Shown here piece after piece: positions 8,977-17,153 of a stretch of DNA of 64,000 nucleotides. The notes below the pieces were generated by a model. The model saw only the letters and a program-made list of their open reading frames with translations, was not told the origin of the DNA and searched no databases. How positions within the stretch are numbered: the first letter of the stretch is position 1; each line of letters begins with the position of its first letter. The DNA lies in the NCBI RefSeq assembly GCF_014645355.1, contig NZ_BMLS01000001.1, positions 620,001 to 684,000 on the forward strand, read 5' to 3'. This stretch comes from Bowmanella pacifica (GTDB lineage: Bacteria; Pseudomonadota; Gammaproteobacteria; Enterobacterales; Alteromonadaceae). The position numbers and the translations under genes were made by a program.

Positions 8977-9875
8977 TTTCTGCTGCATCCGTCGTTGGCA
9001 TTCAAATCTGCAGGCGTTTGGCCTCGGCGCCATAACCAGATACGCGGCGCCACTTTGCGCATCAGTGCTTTTAGCCAGAGTAAAGGCCAGATCAGGCCAC
9101 CGTGACGGCGGACAAAATGCATCCATTCATCAACGGGCACAAAACGGGCTGGGTTGTTCAGTAAAGCTAAACGGGTTGTCATTGGTAATGAGGCATCAAA
9201 TACCGAGTTGAGCTTGCTGTTCGATGCGCACTGGCCGTACAAACCGGGGGCCACATAAAGGTAAAAGCCTGCCTGCTTGAGTCTTAAACCATAATCAAAA
9301 TCTCCCAGGGCATGGGTGTAGGTTTTATCTAATATGCCTACCGTCTCGACCGCCGCTTTGGGAATAAAGCACAAGTTACCGTTAATAAAATCACATTGAA
9401 TAGGCTGCGGCGCGGGCGTAAGCAGCGAGCCAAAGCCCAGAGGATGCCAAGCGCGCAGGCTGCGCCTACCGCCATAGCTAACCTTCGTGCAGCCCGGTTC
9501 GTGCATGCTCCCCACCATCGCCCCCAACCGGTTTGAGACTTTAGCTTGCCAACCGTGCAATCTGGCCAGGGCGTCAGTGTGTAACTGCACATCATCATTC
9601 AGCCAGATATAGGCATCGTAGTCATATTTGCAGGCCTGCTGCCACAAGTGTGTCATTGCCCCATTCCAGTACATTTGGCCAGAGCCCTGATAACGCTTAA
9701 CCTGGGGAAAACGCTTTGCTACGGCGACTGACGTGCCGTCACTGCTGCCATCATCAAGCAAGAGTATGTCCAGGCTCACACCAACGGGTAGCTGCTGTGC
9801 CAGCAAGGATTCCAGACAAGCCAGAGTTTTGTCCTTGCGGTTATAGCAACACAGCATTACAGCATATCTCAGCAT
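8973..9875 (-). CDS. GT2-family glycosyltransferase
   Basis: A 300-residue inverting GT-A transferase resembling rhamnosyltransferase-type GT2 enzymes. Residues 3-11 give the opening strand (RYAVMLCCY), LLLDDGSSDG near 38-47 is the nucleotide-sugar site, and WLNDDV near 91-96 supplies the metal-binding acidic motif. GDFDYGLRLKQAG toward the C-terminus matches the acceptor/base region (usually ED or DxD-like). Its start overlaps the flippase stop by 7 bp and its stop overlaps the next gene start by ATGA, showing tight coupling. Confidence 0.9.
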   Translation of the reverse strand: MLRYAVMLCCYNRKDKTLACLESLLAQQLPVGVSLDILLLDDGSSDGTSVAVAKRFPQVKRYQGSGQMYWNGAMTHLWQQACKYDYDAYIWLNDDVQLHTDALARLHGWQAKVSNRLGAMVGSMHEPGCTKVSYGGRRSLRAWHPLGFGSLLTPAPQPIQCDFINGNLCFIPKAAVETVGILDKTYTHALGDFDYGLRLKQAGFYLYVAPGLYGQCASNSKLNSVFDASLPMTTRLALLNNPARFVPVDEWMHFVRRHGGLIWPLLWLKALMRKVAPRIWLWRRGQTPADLNANDGCSRK

Positions 9876-11122
9876 AAGGGTTGCACCTCATTACCGGACA
9901 GATTGCGGAGACGGCGATAGGATGGGTACAGCCATAGCAAGATGACCAACTCCCCGGCGATCAAACCATATAAACTGGCATTCACATCAAGCATTAGAAT
10001 GAGAAATAGCAGCAGCGGCAAGGTTATCAATGCTGAGCTAACGCAAGCTTTAGCCAACAAACCAAACTGGTCGTTTGCCTGGGCAAACAACGAAGGAGTC
10101 AAACGAACACTGCGCAACAACACAATAACGCCCCACAGCACACAAAGGTAAAACATCATGCTGTTGTCTTTTGCTTCCCACAAACCGTGCGAAGGCCAGA
10201 TCAATAACACCGCCACCAACAAGGCATTACCCGCCCACAGCAAGGCCGACCAGGCCATCATCTGACGCGCGGCAAGGCGAACAGCATTGCCATCGCTGAT
10301 AGCCAGCAGTTGTACCAAACGAGGTCGCTCGTAAGAAGCCAAGGCGCCTTGCACCACAAAGCAAGGGCGAAACAACAGCGCAGCGGCGGCTATAGGAGCA
10401 AAAGCTGCCGGTCCGGCCAACAAACTAATCAAGTAACTGTGCCCGTTAGTGGTGGCTTCCACGCTTAAGGCTCCGGTCAGTGCCGCTTTACCCTGGCGCT
10501 GCATGCCTAGATTGACGGCCTGCCATTCACGCTGAAACAGTGCACGAAAAAGCAAACCACTGTGGGTACGCCCCAACGCCAGCAAGCCACCACATTGGGC
10601 AAACGCACACACCAGCATCATCCCTTCCAGCGTGAGCCAATTTATGCTCCACAACCAAGCAGCGCCGCTTAACATCAATACCGACGTTACCAGATCGCTA
10701 CGCACAGCAAAATCGGGGTTAACGCTCAGCGCATAATTGCGTCCAAACCAGCGTAAGGTGCCGAAAAATACCAGCAAGGGGGCCCAAAACATCACCGGCA
10801 CAGCAGCAGCTAAACCTAGTGTAAGTAACAACTGCCCCGCTGATACCAACAGGGCCAACAATAGGTTGGCACTAAAAAAACCGCGTAGCTGAGCCATATC
10901 TGGCTGTTTTTCTTTGAGGAACAACAGCAAGGGGGCGCCCAACAAAGCATTGCTCACCCCATAAGCAAGACCGGCGCTGACTTGCAACATGGCAAAACTG
11001 CCAAACTCGCTGGCATCGGCAAACCACAACAATAATAGCGAAAGCGCCAAGTTTGCGGCGGCCAAGGAAGCACTGGAAGAGACATTCAGGAGACGGCGCC
11101 ATCCTGGCCACAGGCTTTTCAT
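9869..11122 (-). CDS. Polysaccharide flippase-like membrane protein (Wzx/MOP type)
   Basis: A 417-residue protein with about twelve hydrophobic helices spaced like the MOP/Wzx family, which moves undecaprenyl-linked repeat units across the inner membrane. There is no sharp motif, so the family call rests on topology, size and its place as first gene of the minus-strand exopolysaccharide run. A polymerase (Wzy) is not seen in the window and is likely beyond the left edge. The 262-bp region upstream (11123-11384), shared with the divergent CHAD gene, shows no site that I can support. Confidence 0.75.
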   Translation of the reverse strand: MKSLWPGWRRLLNVSSSASLAAANLALSLLLLWFADASEFGSFAMLQVSAGLAYGVSNALLGAPLLLFLKEKQPDMAQLRGFFSANLLLALLVSAGQLLLTLGLAAAVPVMFWAPLLVFFGTLRWFGRNYALSVNPDFAVRSDLVTSVLMLSGAAWLWSINWLTLEGMMLVCAFAQCGGLLALGRTHSGLLFRALFQREWQAVNLGMQRQGKAALTGALSVEATTNGHSYLISLLAGPAAFAPIAAAALLFRPCFVVQGALASYERPRLVQLLAISDGNAVRLAARQMMAWSALLWAGNALLVAVLLIWPSHGLWEAKDNSMMFYLCVLWGVIVLLRSVRLTPSLFAQANDQFGLLAKACVSSALITLPLLLFLILMLDVNASLYGLIAGELVILLWLYPSYRRLRNLSGNEVQPLC

Positions 11123-11384
11123 TAATACCTATCCGAGATAAAAACTAACACCAGGGAACGCGGCCTGGCTGGTCAGGCTAACTCGCCGTCCAATCGCCGA
11201 GCATATTGCCCCGCTAAGAGGCTGCAAAGTTAGCATAATTTGCATAAGTAATCAGCAGTTACCTTACAAAAGCACTCTGTTGTAAAAGCCTTTTTTGCTC
11301 AGGGATCGTACTTTGACCATAAGGTATTGCCGCGCTAGAGTGGTAAGCAGTGCATAAAAAATCAACAAAAAAGGTACCAGCAAT

Positions 11385-12926
11385 ATGCCTAGGCTATGGC
11401 ATTCACAAGGAGAGGGGGATTTTACTCCTCTGTTGTCCTGGCTGGAAAACAAGGCGGTACAACGCGGCTTGGTTCTGAGCCAAACAGAATTCCTGTCAGG
11501 TCCCCTGGCACTGATAGATAACGGGGATTGTCAGATTGCAGAACAAGGTAAATCTTTGCTGCGACTTTCGCACAAACTGTTGAGTATCAGCCAACGAGAT
11601 ATTTATCCGCTGCATCGCAAAGATCAGCCCCCTTTTGATTTTCCTCTGCCCCCCAGAGAGCTTTGCGAACGGATTGAACAACCACCAGCCTGGCTGCTGG
11701 GCTTAGCTCCCTTACGCAATTTGCAGATATTGGCCAGGGGTAAGGGGCGTTATCAACAATGGCGTTTGACAAACAGGTTACATAAAACCTGCGGGATCAT
11801 TTACCTGCTTGATATTGAACTGAACGGCATATCTGCACAGCATTTTTGTTTTTGCCAGACCTATCGCGGGTTCACCAAGAGCGAAAAACTTCTGACAAGC
11901 TGGCAACGATACATCAAGGATGTATTTCCAGGGCAGACAGCCGGAGTTTCTGAGATTGTAGCCTTGTACCGAAGACATCCTCTGGTTGTGCATCATGCCA
12001 ATACCAGTATGCAAAAAGGTCGGCCAGATATTGCCAGTCAAACCAAGCGCTGGCTTAAGCCCCTGCTGCTAGCAGCATTTAGTAATGAACAAGGAATTAT
12101 TCTGGACATAGACACTGAGTACTTGCATCAGTACCGGGTAAACATGCGTAAAGCGCGCTCTTTATTGTCACTGTGTAAAGGTGCCTTTGAGGAAAACCAG
12201 CAACAACACTGTGCCAACCAATTGGCAAACTGGATGCAAAACACCAATGTCTTGCGTGATTTGGACGTACATCTACAAGACCAGGTTACTTATCAACAGA
12301 TACTTCCACCTCATCTGCACTGTCAGGCGGATAAATTACGTCATAATTTGCAAAAGGAGCGCCAGATTGCCCAGCAAAGACTTAGCGACCAATTGCAATC
12401 CACCGCCTATCAAACCAACAAGCAAATATTGATGCAAAGTATTGCGCAGTTGAACGATGGCGATAAGGGCCAGAAACCGGCCACGCAATACGGTCGCAAG
12501 CGTCTTATCCGGCAGTTAAACAAGATATTTGTTCTGACCGGACAGTTACATGACCAATCCCCGGATGACGAACTACACCGTTTGCGCATTGCATTAAAAA
12601 AGGCTCGCTATCTGGCTGAATTTTTTCAGCGTCCTAAAACAACAAAGCGGCTCTCCGTGCTCGCCTCTTCACTCAAACAGTTAACCCAAGACTTTGGTCT
12701 GTTTAATGATGCCTGTGTACAGCAACAGGCGCTGCATGGTTGGTTGGATAGTGCTCGAGCCATTAAGCGTCCTCCCTCTGAAAATATCGAGGCCCTGACA
12801 CTGTTACTGCGATATTACCAGGAGCAAAAACGGCAGACAAAATACAAAATAAGCCAGCATTTACGGCTGCTGAATGATCCCAATCATCAGTCAGCATTGC
12901 TTGCAGCAACGCAAAATCTCATCTAG
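11385..12926 (+). CDS. CHAD domain protein
   Basis: A 513-residue protein. The C-terminal half holds the CHAD helical bundle with its two signature basic helices: YRVNMRKARSLLSL near 249-262 and LHRLRIALKKARYLAEFF near 397-414. CHAD domains bind inorganic polyphosphate and localise to polyphosphate granules in studied bacteria. The N-terminal 220 residues are not a clear CYTH triphosphatase (no ExExK motif seen at the start), so enzymatic activity is not supported. It ends 16 bp before a ParA-type ATPase gene, suggesting a two-gene unit. Confidence 0.85.
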   Translation: MPRLWHSQGEGDFTPLLSWLENKAVQRGLVLSQTEFLSGPLALIDNGDCQIAEQGKSLLRLSHKLLSISQRDIYPLHRKDQPPFDFPLPPRELCERIEQPPAWLLGLAPLRNLQILARGKGRYQQWRLTNRLHKTCGIIYLLDIELNGISAQHFCFCQTYRGFTKSEKLLTSWQRYIKDVFPGQTAGVSEIVALYRRHPLVVHHANTSMQKGRPDIASQTKRWLKPLLLAAFSNEQGIILDIDTEYLHQYRVNMRKARSLLSLCKGAFEENQQQHCANQLANWMQNTNVLRDLDVHLQDQVTYQQILPPHLHCQADKLRHNLQKERQIAQQRLSDQLQSTAYQTNKQILMQSIAQLNDGDKGQKPATQYGRKRLIRQLNKIFVLTGQLHDQSPDDELHRLRIALKKARYLAEFFQRPKTTKRLSVLASSLKQLTQDFGLFNDACVQQQALHGWLDSARAIKRPPSENIEALTLLLRYYQEQKRQTKYKISQHLRLLNDPNHQSALLAATQNLI

Positions 12927-12942
12927 CCCAAAGGAACACCGC

Positions 12943-13686
12943 ATGAAAATCATAGCCTGCTACAGCAATAAAGGCGGAGTAGGAAAAACCGCCAGCTCTG
13001 CCAACCTGGCCCATTTAATGGCGCAGTCGGGGCATAAAGTTCTGCTCTGCGATCTGGATCCTCAAGGCGCATCGTCGTTTTATTTTCGCCTCAAACCCGC
13101 CAAGAAACTCAGCGAAGACAGCTTCTTTACCGATCAGGACAAACTGCTGAAGGCCATTAAGGGCAGTGATTATGAAAATCTGGATGTACTACCGGCCAAT
13201 ATGGATTTTCGTGATTTCGATATTTTTCTGTCGCGCCTGGCCAAAGGCCATAGCGCCCTTAAAAAAGCCCTCAAAGGCGTGAAAAAAGACTATGACATTG
13301 TGCTGCTGGACTGCCCCCCCACCATTTCCATGTTATCCGAATCGGTATTTAGCTGCGCAAACTGGGTACTAGTGCCGGTGATCCCCAGCACCTTATCGGA
13401 GCGCACCCTGGAACAGCTGTTGGACTTTTTCACTCAGCACAAACTGGAAAAAAGTAAGATTCTCGCCTTCTTTTCCATGGTCCAGGTAAGTAAAAAGTTG
13501 CACCTTGATACTATGCAACGTCTAGGGGAGCAGCATGCTGATTTGCTGCTGAACACCTATATTCCATTCTCTTCGCATATTGAACGTATGGGGGTAAACC
13601 GAGCGCCAGCCACGGATTTTGCCAAAGCCACACCGGCTGCCCAGCATTATCTTGATCTATGGCGGGAACTGGCAACACGCATATGA
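12943..13686 (+). CDS. ParA-family ATPase
   Basis: A cytoplasmic 247-residue ATPase of the ParA/MinD group. The deviant Walker A motif KGGVGKT (residues 10-16) includes the signature lysine; LCDLDPQGASS is the switch I/Walker A' region, and VLLDCPPTIS is Walker B. There is no DNA-binding N-terminal extension and no adjacent parB, so it is an orphan positioning ATPase rather than a plasmid or chromosome partition gene. The ATG at 12943 follows AAAGGA; an in-frame upstream ATG lies inside the CHAD gene and is rejected. Co-transcription with a polyphosphate-binding CHAD protein suggests that it positions that protein or the granules. Confidence 0.9.
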   Translation: MKIIACYSNKGGVGKTASSANLAHLMAQSGHKVLLCDLDPQGASSFYFRLKPAKKLSEDSFFTDQDKLLKAIKGSDYENLDVLPANMDFRDFDIFLSRLAKGHSALKKALKGVKKDYDIVLLDCPPTISMLSESVFSCANWVLVPVIPSTLSERTLEQLLDFFTQHKLEKSKILAFFSMVQVSKKLHLDTMQRLGEQHADLLLNTYIPFSSHIERMGVNRAPATDFAKATPAAQHYLDLWRELATRI

Positions 13687-13743
13687 ACCTGATGCAGATT
13701 TGTCCGTATAACTTGTAAGTATTAAAGATTCGGACCAGCGCAC

Positions 13744-14049
13744 ATGACCATTAGACTGACTGAGTTAACTAAAACCACGCATATTGAAAAAGTCGTTATT
13801 CAATCCCTGGATTTATCATTGTTTCAGCTTTATGTGGCCATTAATCGCCAGGAGCACTTGGTGGTCGATGAATCCGGTCGGGCCATTCGGGCCAGCAATA
13901 TACTCAACTTGCAGAAGTTATTTGACGGCATAAAGGTAAGCCAGATGTGCCTGCGTCATGAAAGTGCTTATGACGAAATGATTGGCCAACCGGCTAAACC
14001 TGGAGGGAATCGGTTAGAAGTACCGCTGGGAAACAACAGATTGTATTAA
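13744..14049 (+). CDS. DUF6482-like small conserved protein
   Basis: A 101-residue acidic-to-neutral soluble protein without signal peptide or membrane helix. The layout (IEKVVIQSLDLSLFQLYV, VDESGRAIRASNI, then a C-terminal RHESAYDEMIGQP) is like the DUF6482 proteins of marine gammaproteobacteria, whose function is unknown. It follows the ParA gene by 57 bp and may share its transcript. The ribosome site is weak (GGACCAG). Confidence 0.65.
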   Translation: MTIRLTELTKTTHIEKVVIQSLDLSLFQLYVAINRQEHLVVDESGRAIRASNILNLQKLFDGIKVSQMCLRHESAYDEMIGQPAKPGGNRLEVPLGNNRLY

Positions 14050-14113
14050 GCAGAGACTCTTATGGTGCAATGGCTTATGGCAGCACCTTGGGAAGGTTAA
14101 GTTGCTCCTCTTA

Positions 14114-14167
14114 ATATCCTCGTGTTTATCTGAGTTCTTTTTCTTACCGCAAAGAAAACACGAAGGG
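14114..14167. repeat. Dispersed CACGAAGG inverted-repeat element, copy 1
   Basis: CGTGTT and, about 32 bases on, AACACG followed by AAGGG form the ends of a hairpin-like element. The same arrangement recurs at 47012-47079. Both lie in gaps just after plus-strand genes. The remainder of the 146-bp gap 14050-14195 holds nothing else I can identify. Confidence 0.5.
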
Positions 14168-14195
14168 AAGACGACCTAACCGAACCAATACGGGC

Positions 14196-16547
14196 TCAAA
14201 ATAATCCCATTTGGTTACTGGCCAGCTCGTCAAAGCTGAGATCGACAAACGGCAGGATCCCTTCGGCTACCGGTCTGAGCTGCTTTTCCACATAATGGTC
14301 GTAATCAATAGCGCTATGTTGGTATTCCATTGGTTGTGGGCCATCCAGGGTAATCACATAGGTAACCCAGCCCTTGTGTTGGTATTGCAACGGCTTACCT
14401 TGCGCATAATTTTGCTCATCCGCTAACCTGGCAGCTCTGGCATGAGGAGGAACATTCTTAACATAGCGAGCCAGCGGCCTTCTCAGGCGTTTACGATAAG
14501 TCAGCTGGTTATCCAACTTACCAGCGCGGGTGTCATCGATAATGCCACGAATATAACCGGCCACATCTTCCCCGGCGAATACCCGCCGGTAAAGCTCGTG
14601 CTGAAACTGTCTGGCCAACTGCGTCCAGTCTGAGCGCACCGACTCCAGTCCTTTAAACACCAAGACTTCACCGTCCGCCATAGCTTTAAGCCCGGCATAG
14701 CGCTTTTTACTACCCAGCTCAGAACCGCGAATAGTGGGCATTAAAAAGCGTTTGTAGTGAGTCTCAAATTCAATTTCCAGATAGCAGTCCAATTGCAGTT
14801 CTTCCTGCAGCTTTTGCTGCCAGCGCTGATTAATCATGCTCTCCAGGTGCTGACCAATCTTGGTGGCCGACTCATCTGCCACCTCATCTCCCAGCCAGAC
14901 AAAAGTCGAGTCGGTATCACCGTAAATCACCTGATAGCCTTCTGCTTCTATCCACTTAGCGGTGGTTTGCATAATTTCGTGGCCACGTAAAGTGATGGAA
15001 CTGGCCAGCCGGGTATCGTAAAAACGGCAGCCCCCCGAGCCGAGCACGCCGTAAAAGGAGTTCATCAGTATCTTGATGGCCTGTGAACGAGCGGCATCCT
15101 TTTGCTTTTTGGCTTCATCTCGCTGCTGCCACAGCCCGGCGATAATGTCAGGTAGAAAGTGCCTATCCCGGGAAAACTGCGCGCCACGAAAGCCTGCTAT
15201 GGCGCTATCCGGGCAGAGCAAACCTTCAATCAAACCTAGAGGATCTATTTTAAAAGTGCGGATGATGGAGGGATACAGACTTTTAAAATCCAGCACCAAC
15301 ACCTGGCGGTACAAGCCAGGCCTTGAGTCCATAACATAACCGCCAGGGCTGGCCAAACCGCCGTCGGCCGGTAGATTAGGGGCAATATAGCCGGCCCGGT
15401 GCAGCTTGGGCAAATACACATTGGTAAAAGCCGCCACCGAGCCGCCGCTGCGGTCCAGTTCCAGGCCGGTTAACTGGCTGCGTAATCTTAAGAAGTCGAT
15501 CAGACGGGTATGAGCGAAGATCTCCAACACCAACTTACAGTCTTGCAGGTTGTACTTAGCAAGCTTGACCTTGTTATGCAGAAAATCATGCTTGATGATA
15601 GCCAGACGATTAGCCACATCCTCGGTATCTTTACCTTTACCTAATAGTTGCTGCGCCACAAATTCAAGGCTGAAGCTGTCAAACTGATAGGTAGCGGTTT
15701 TCAGCGCATCAATACCGTCGAGTACGACTCGCCCGGCCATACTGACAAAGCCCTGATTGGCTTCGCGGCCATCGCGCCAGGTAGCAATGCCACCACCGCG
15801 CCCCAGCTTGAGCTTAATGCCTTTCAGCTCAGCGCGCTTAAGCAGCAGTTTAAAATCAAAATTAACCACCGCCCAGCCAATAAACAAGTCAGGGTCATAG
15901 TCTGCAATGGCAGCCTCCAGCGCTCTGAGTAATGCGGTTTCATCCGTCACCCATTCTATCCAATCGGGGCCTTGCTGCTCCGCACCTATCATAATGACCT
16001 TTTGATAGTCATCGGCGGCCAGTCCTATGGAATAAAGCTCCCCTTTTTCACTGCATTCTATGTCCAGCGACAACAGGCGAAATTGCACCTGATGCTCCGC
16101 GGCCCGTACTTTGGCATCCATGACTTCCAAATAACCTTGGCGCTGATGCATTGTGCCGGTAAAAGCCAGGCTACCGTAGGCAAAACGCTCCATCAGATAG
16201 CGATCAGCCAGACGGATATCATCCTCATAGCAGGTTAACCCCGCCGCTTTTAGTGCTTCTTTGGCCTGATAGACTTGTCCTGGAGAGTGGAAGTACAGAC
16301 CTCTTACCGACTGTTGAGCAAAGGTCTTCAGCGGCAATGCTTTGGCCGAATAACGAATACCGGCCTGATGAAGCAGGGCGCCGGCTTTATCGGCCTCGTC
16401 CTGAGCGATAAAAAACAGCGGTTTTTGCGGCTCGGTCAGCAATCTCACCGGCCCCTGAGGGGTAGCCAGCCATAACTCCAGTAAGGTTCCCTGGTTGGAG
16501 TCAAAGCTGTTACGAGTAAGTACAAAACCTGTGTGATGACTGGACAA
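14196..16547 (-). CDS. polB: DNA polymerase II (family B)
   Basis: At 783 residues it has the same length as E. coli Pol II, a damage-inducible family-B polymerase with 3'-5' proofreading. Exonuclease motif I is LSLDIECSEKGELYSIGL and motif II is WAVVNFDFKLL. The polymerase motifs are DFKSLYPSIIRTFKIDPLG (motif A), KILMNSFYGVLGS (motif B) and YGDTDSTFVW near 542-551 (motif C with both catalytic aspartates). The start is TTG at 16547, eight bases after AAGAGA, and fits the Pol II N-terminus (GFVLTRN); no in-frame ATG is better. The gene appears intact and stands alone. Confidence 0.97.
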   Translation of the reverse strand: MSSHHTGFVLTRNSFDSNQGTLLELWLATPQGPVRLLTEPQKPLFFIAQDEADKAGALLHQAGIRYSAKALPLKTFAQQSVRGLYFHSPGQVYQAKEALKAAGLTCYEDDIRLADRYLMERFAYGSLAFTGTMHQRQGYLEVMDAKVRAAEHQVQFRLLSLDIECSEKGELYSIGLAADDYQKVIMIGAEQQGPDWIEWVTDETALLRALEAAIADYDPDLFIGWAVVNFDFKLLLKRAELKGIKLKLGRGGGIATWRDGREANQGFVSMAGRVVLDGIDALKTATYQFDSFSLEFVAQQLLGKGKDTEDVANRLAIIKHDFLHNKVKLAKYNLQDCKLVLEIFAHTRLIDFLRLRSQLTGLELDRSGGSVAAFTNVYLPKLHRAGYIAPNLPADGGLASPGGYVMDSRPGLYRQVLVLDFKSLYPSIIRTFKIDPLGLIEGLLCPDSAIAGFRGAQFSRDRHFLPDIIAGLWQQRDEAKKQKDAARSQAIKILMNSFYGVLGSGGCRFYDTRLASSITLRGHEIMQTTAKWIEAEGYQVIYGDTDSTFVWLGDEVADESATKIGQHLESMINQRWQQKLQEELQLDCYLEIEFETHYKRFLMPTIRGSELGSKKRYAGLKAMADGEVLVFKGLESVRSDWTQLARQFQHELYRRVFAGEDVAGYIRGIIDDTRAGKLDNQLTYRKRLRRPLARYVKNVPPHARAARLADEQNYAQGKPLQYQHKGWVTYVITLDGPQPMEYQHSAIDYDHYVEKQLRPVAEGILPFVDLSFDELASNQMGLF

Positions 16548-16705
16548 GAAAGGTTCTCTTGGCGAAATACCGACGGGGAGCAGAAGCCGCTAACCATACC
16601 AACGAAAAAGCCCTTAGCCCAACAGCTTTTTAGCCACAACTGGTAAAAAAGCTAGCCAAGCAGTAGGCTTTATAAGCATCACAACCGTCCAGCAAAGGAG
16701 CAAAG

Positions 16706-17152
16706 ATGTCTAAGCTGATAGCAAGCGCACTGGCTTTAGCCTTATTGGTAGGCTGCGCCACTTACCATCCCAGTGAAGAAGAATGGCAGACTATGGTAAA
16801 TGACTTTGTGAAAAGTCAGCAGCTTGAAAGCATTAAGCGAATCACCACCTTTAAACTGGATAGCTGGTATCCCTTAGGTGAACAGAATCTAATACTACGC
16901 ACTAGCCCGTCGAGATCTTACCTGCTGACGCTGCGAGGGCGCTGTCCGGATTTGGACTTTGCCCAAGCATTGGCCACCGACCAAAGCATCAGCTCACAGT
17001 TGGATGCCAAATTTGATGCGGTGTTTGTACCGGGAAAATTCCATGTACGCTGCCCAATAGACAGCATTTACCCCATCAGCAAGGAACAATACAAAGCCTT
17101 AACGTCATGGAAAAGCGGCAAGCAAGAAGAGGCCAAGCCTGCCGCAAACTAA
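16706..17152 (+). CDS. DUF6491-like lipoprotein
   Basis: A 148-residue protein with a lipoprotein signal (LALALLVGC, cysteine 17), so it is anchored to the envelope; the +2 residue is alanine, favouring the outer membrane. The body has the pattern of DUF6491 proteins (ITTFKLDSWYPLGEQNLIL, YLLTLRGRCPDLDFAQAL, then a cysteine-containing C-terminal strand). Function is unknown. AAGGAG precedes the ATG. Its stop codon is one base from the convergent GH92 stop codon, leaving no room for a terminator. Confidence 0.75.
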   Translation: MSKLIASALALALLVGCATYHPSEEEWQTMVNDFVKSQQLESIKRITTFKLDSWYPLGEQNLILRTSPSRSYLLTLRGRCPDLDFAQALATDQSISSQLDAKFDAVFVPGKFHVRCPIDSIYPISKEQYKALTSWKSGKQEEAKPAAN

Positions 17153-17153
17153 A

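Noticed and set aside
12943-13686. A chromosome or plasmid partition locus.
   Set aside because: No parB gene, no parS-like cluster and no replication origin genes are nearby; the ATPase pairs with a CHAD gene.
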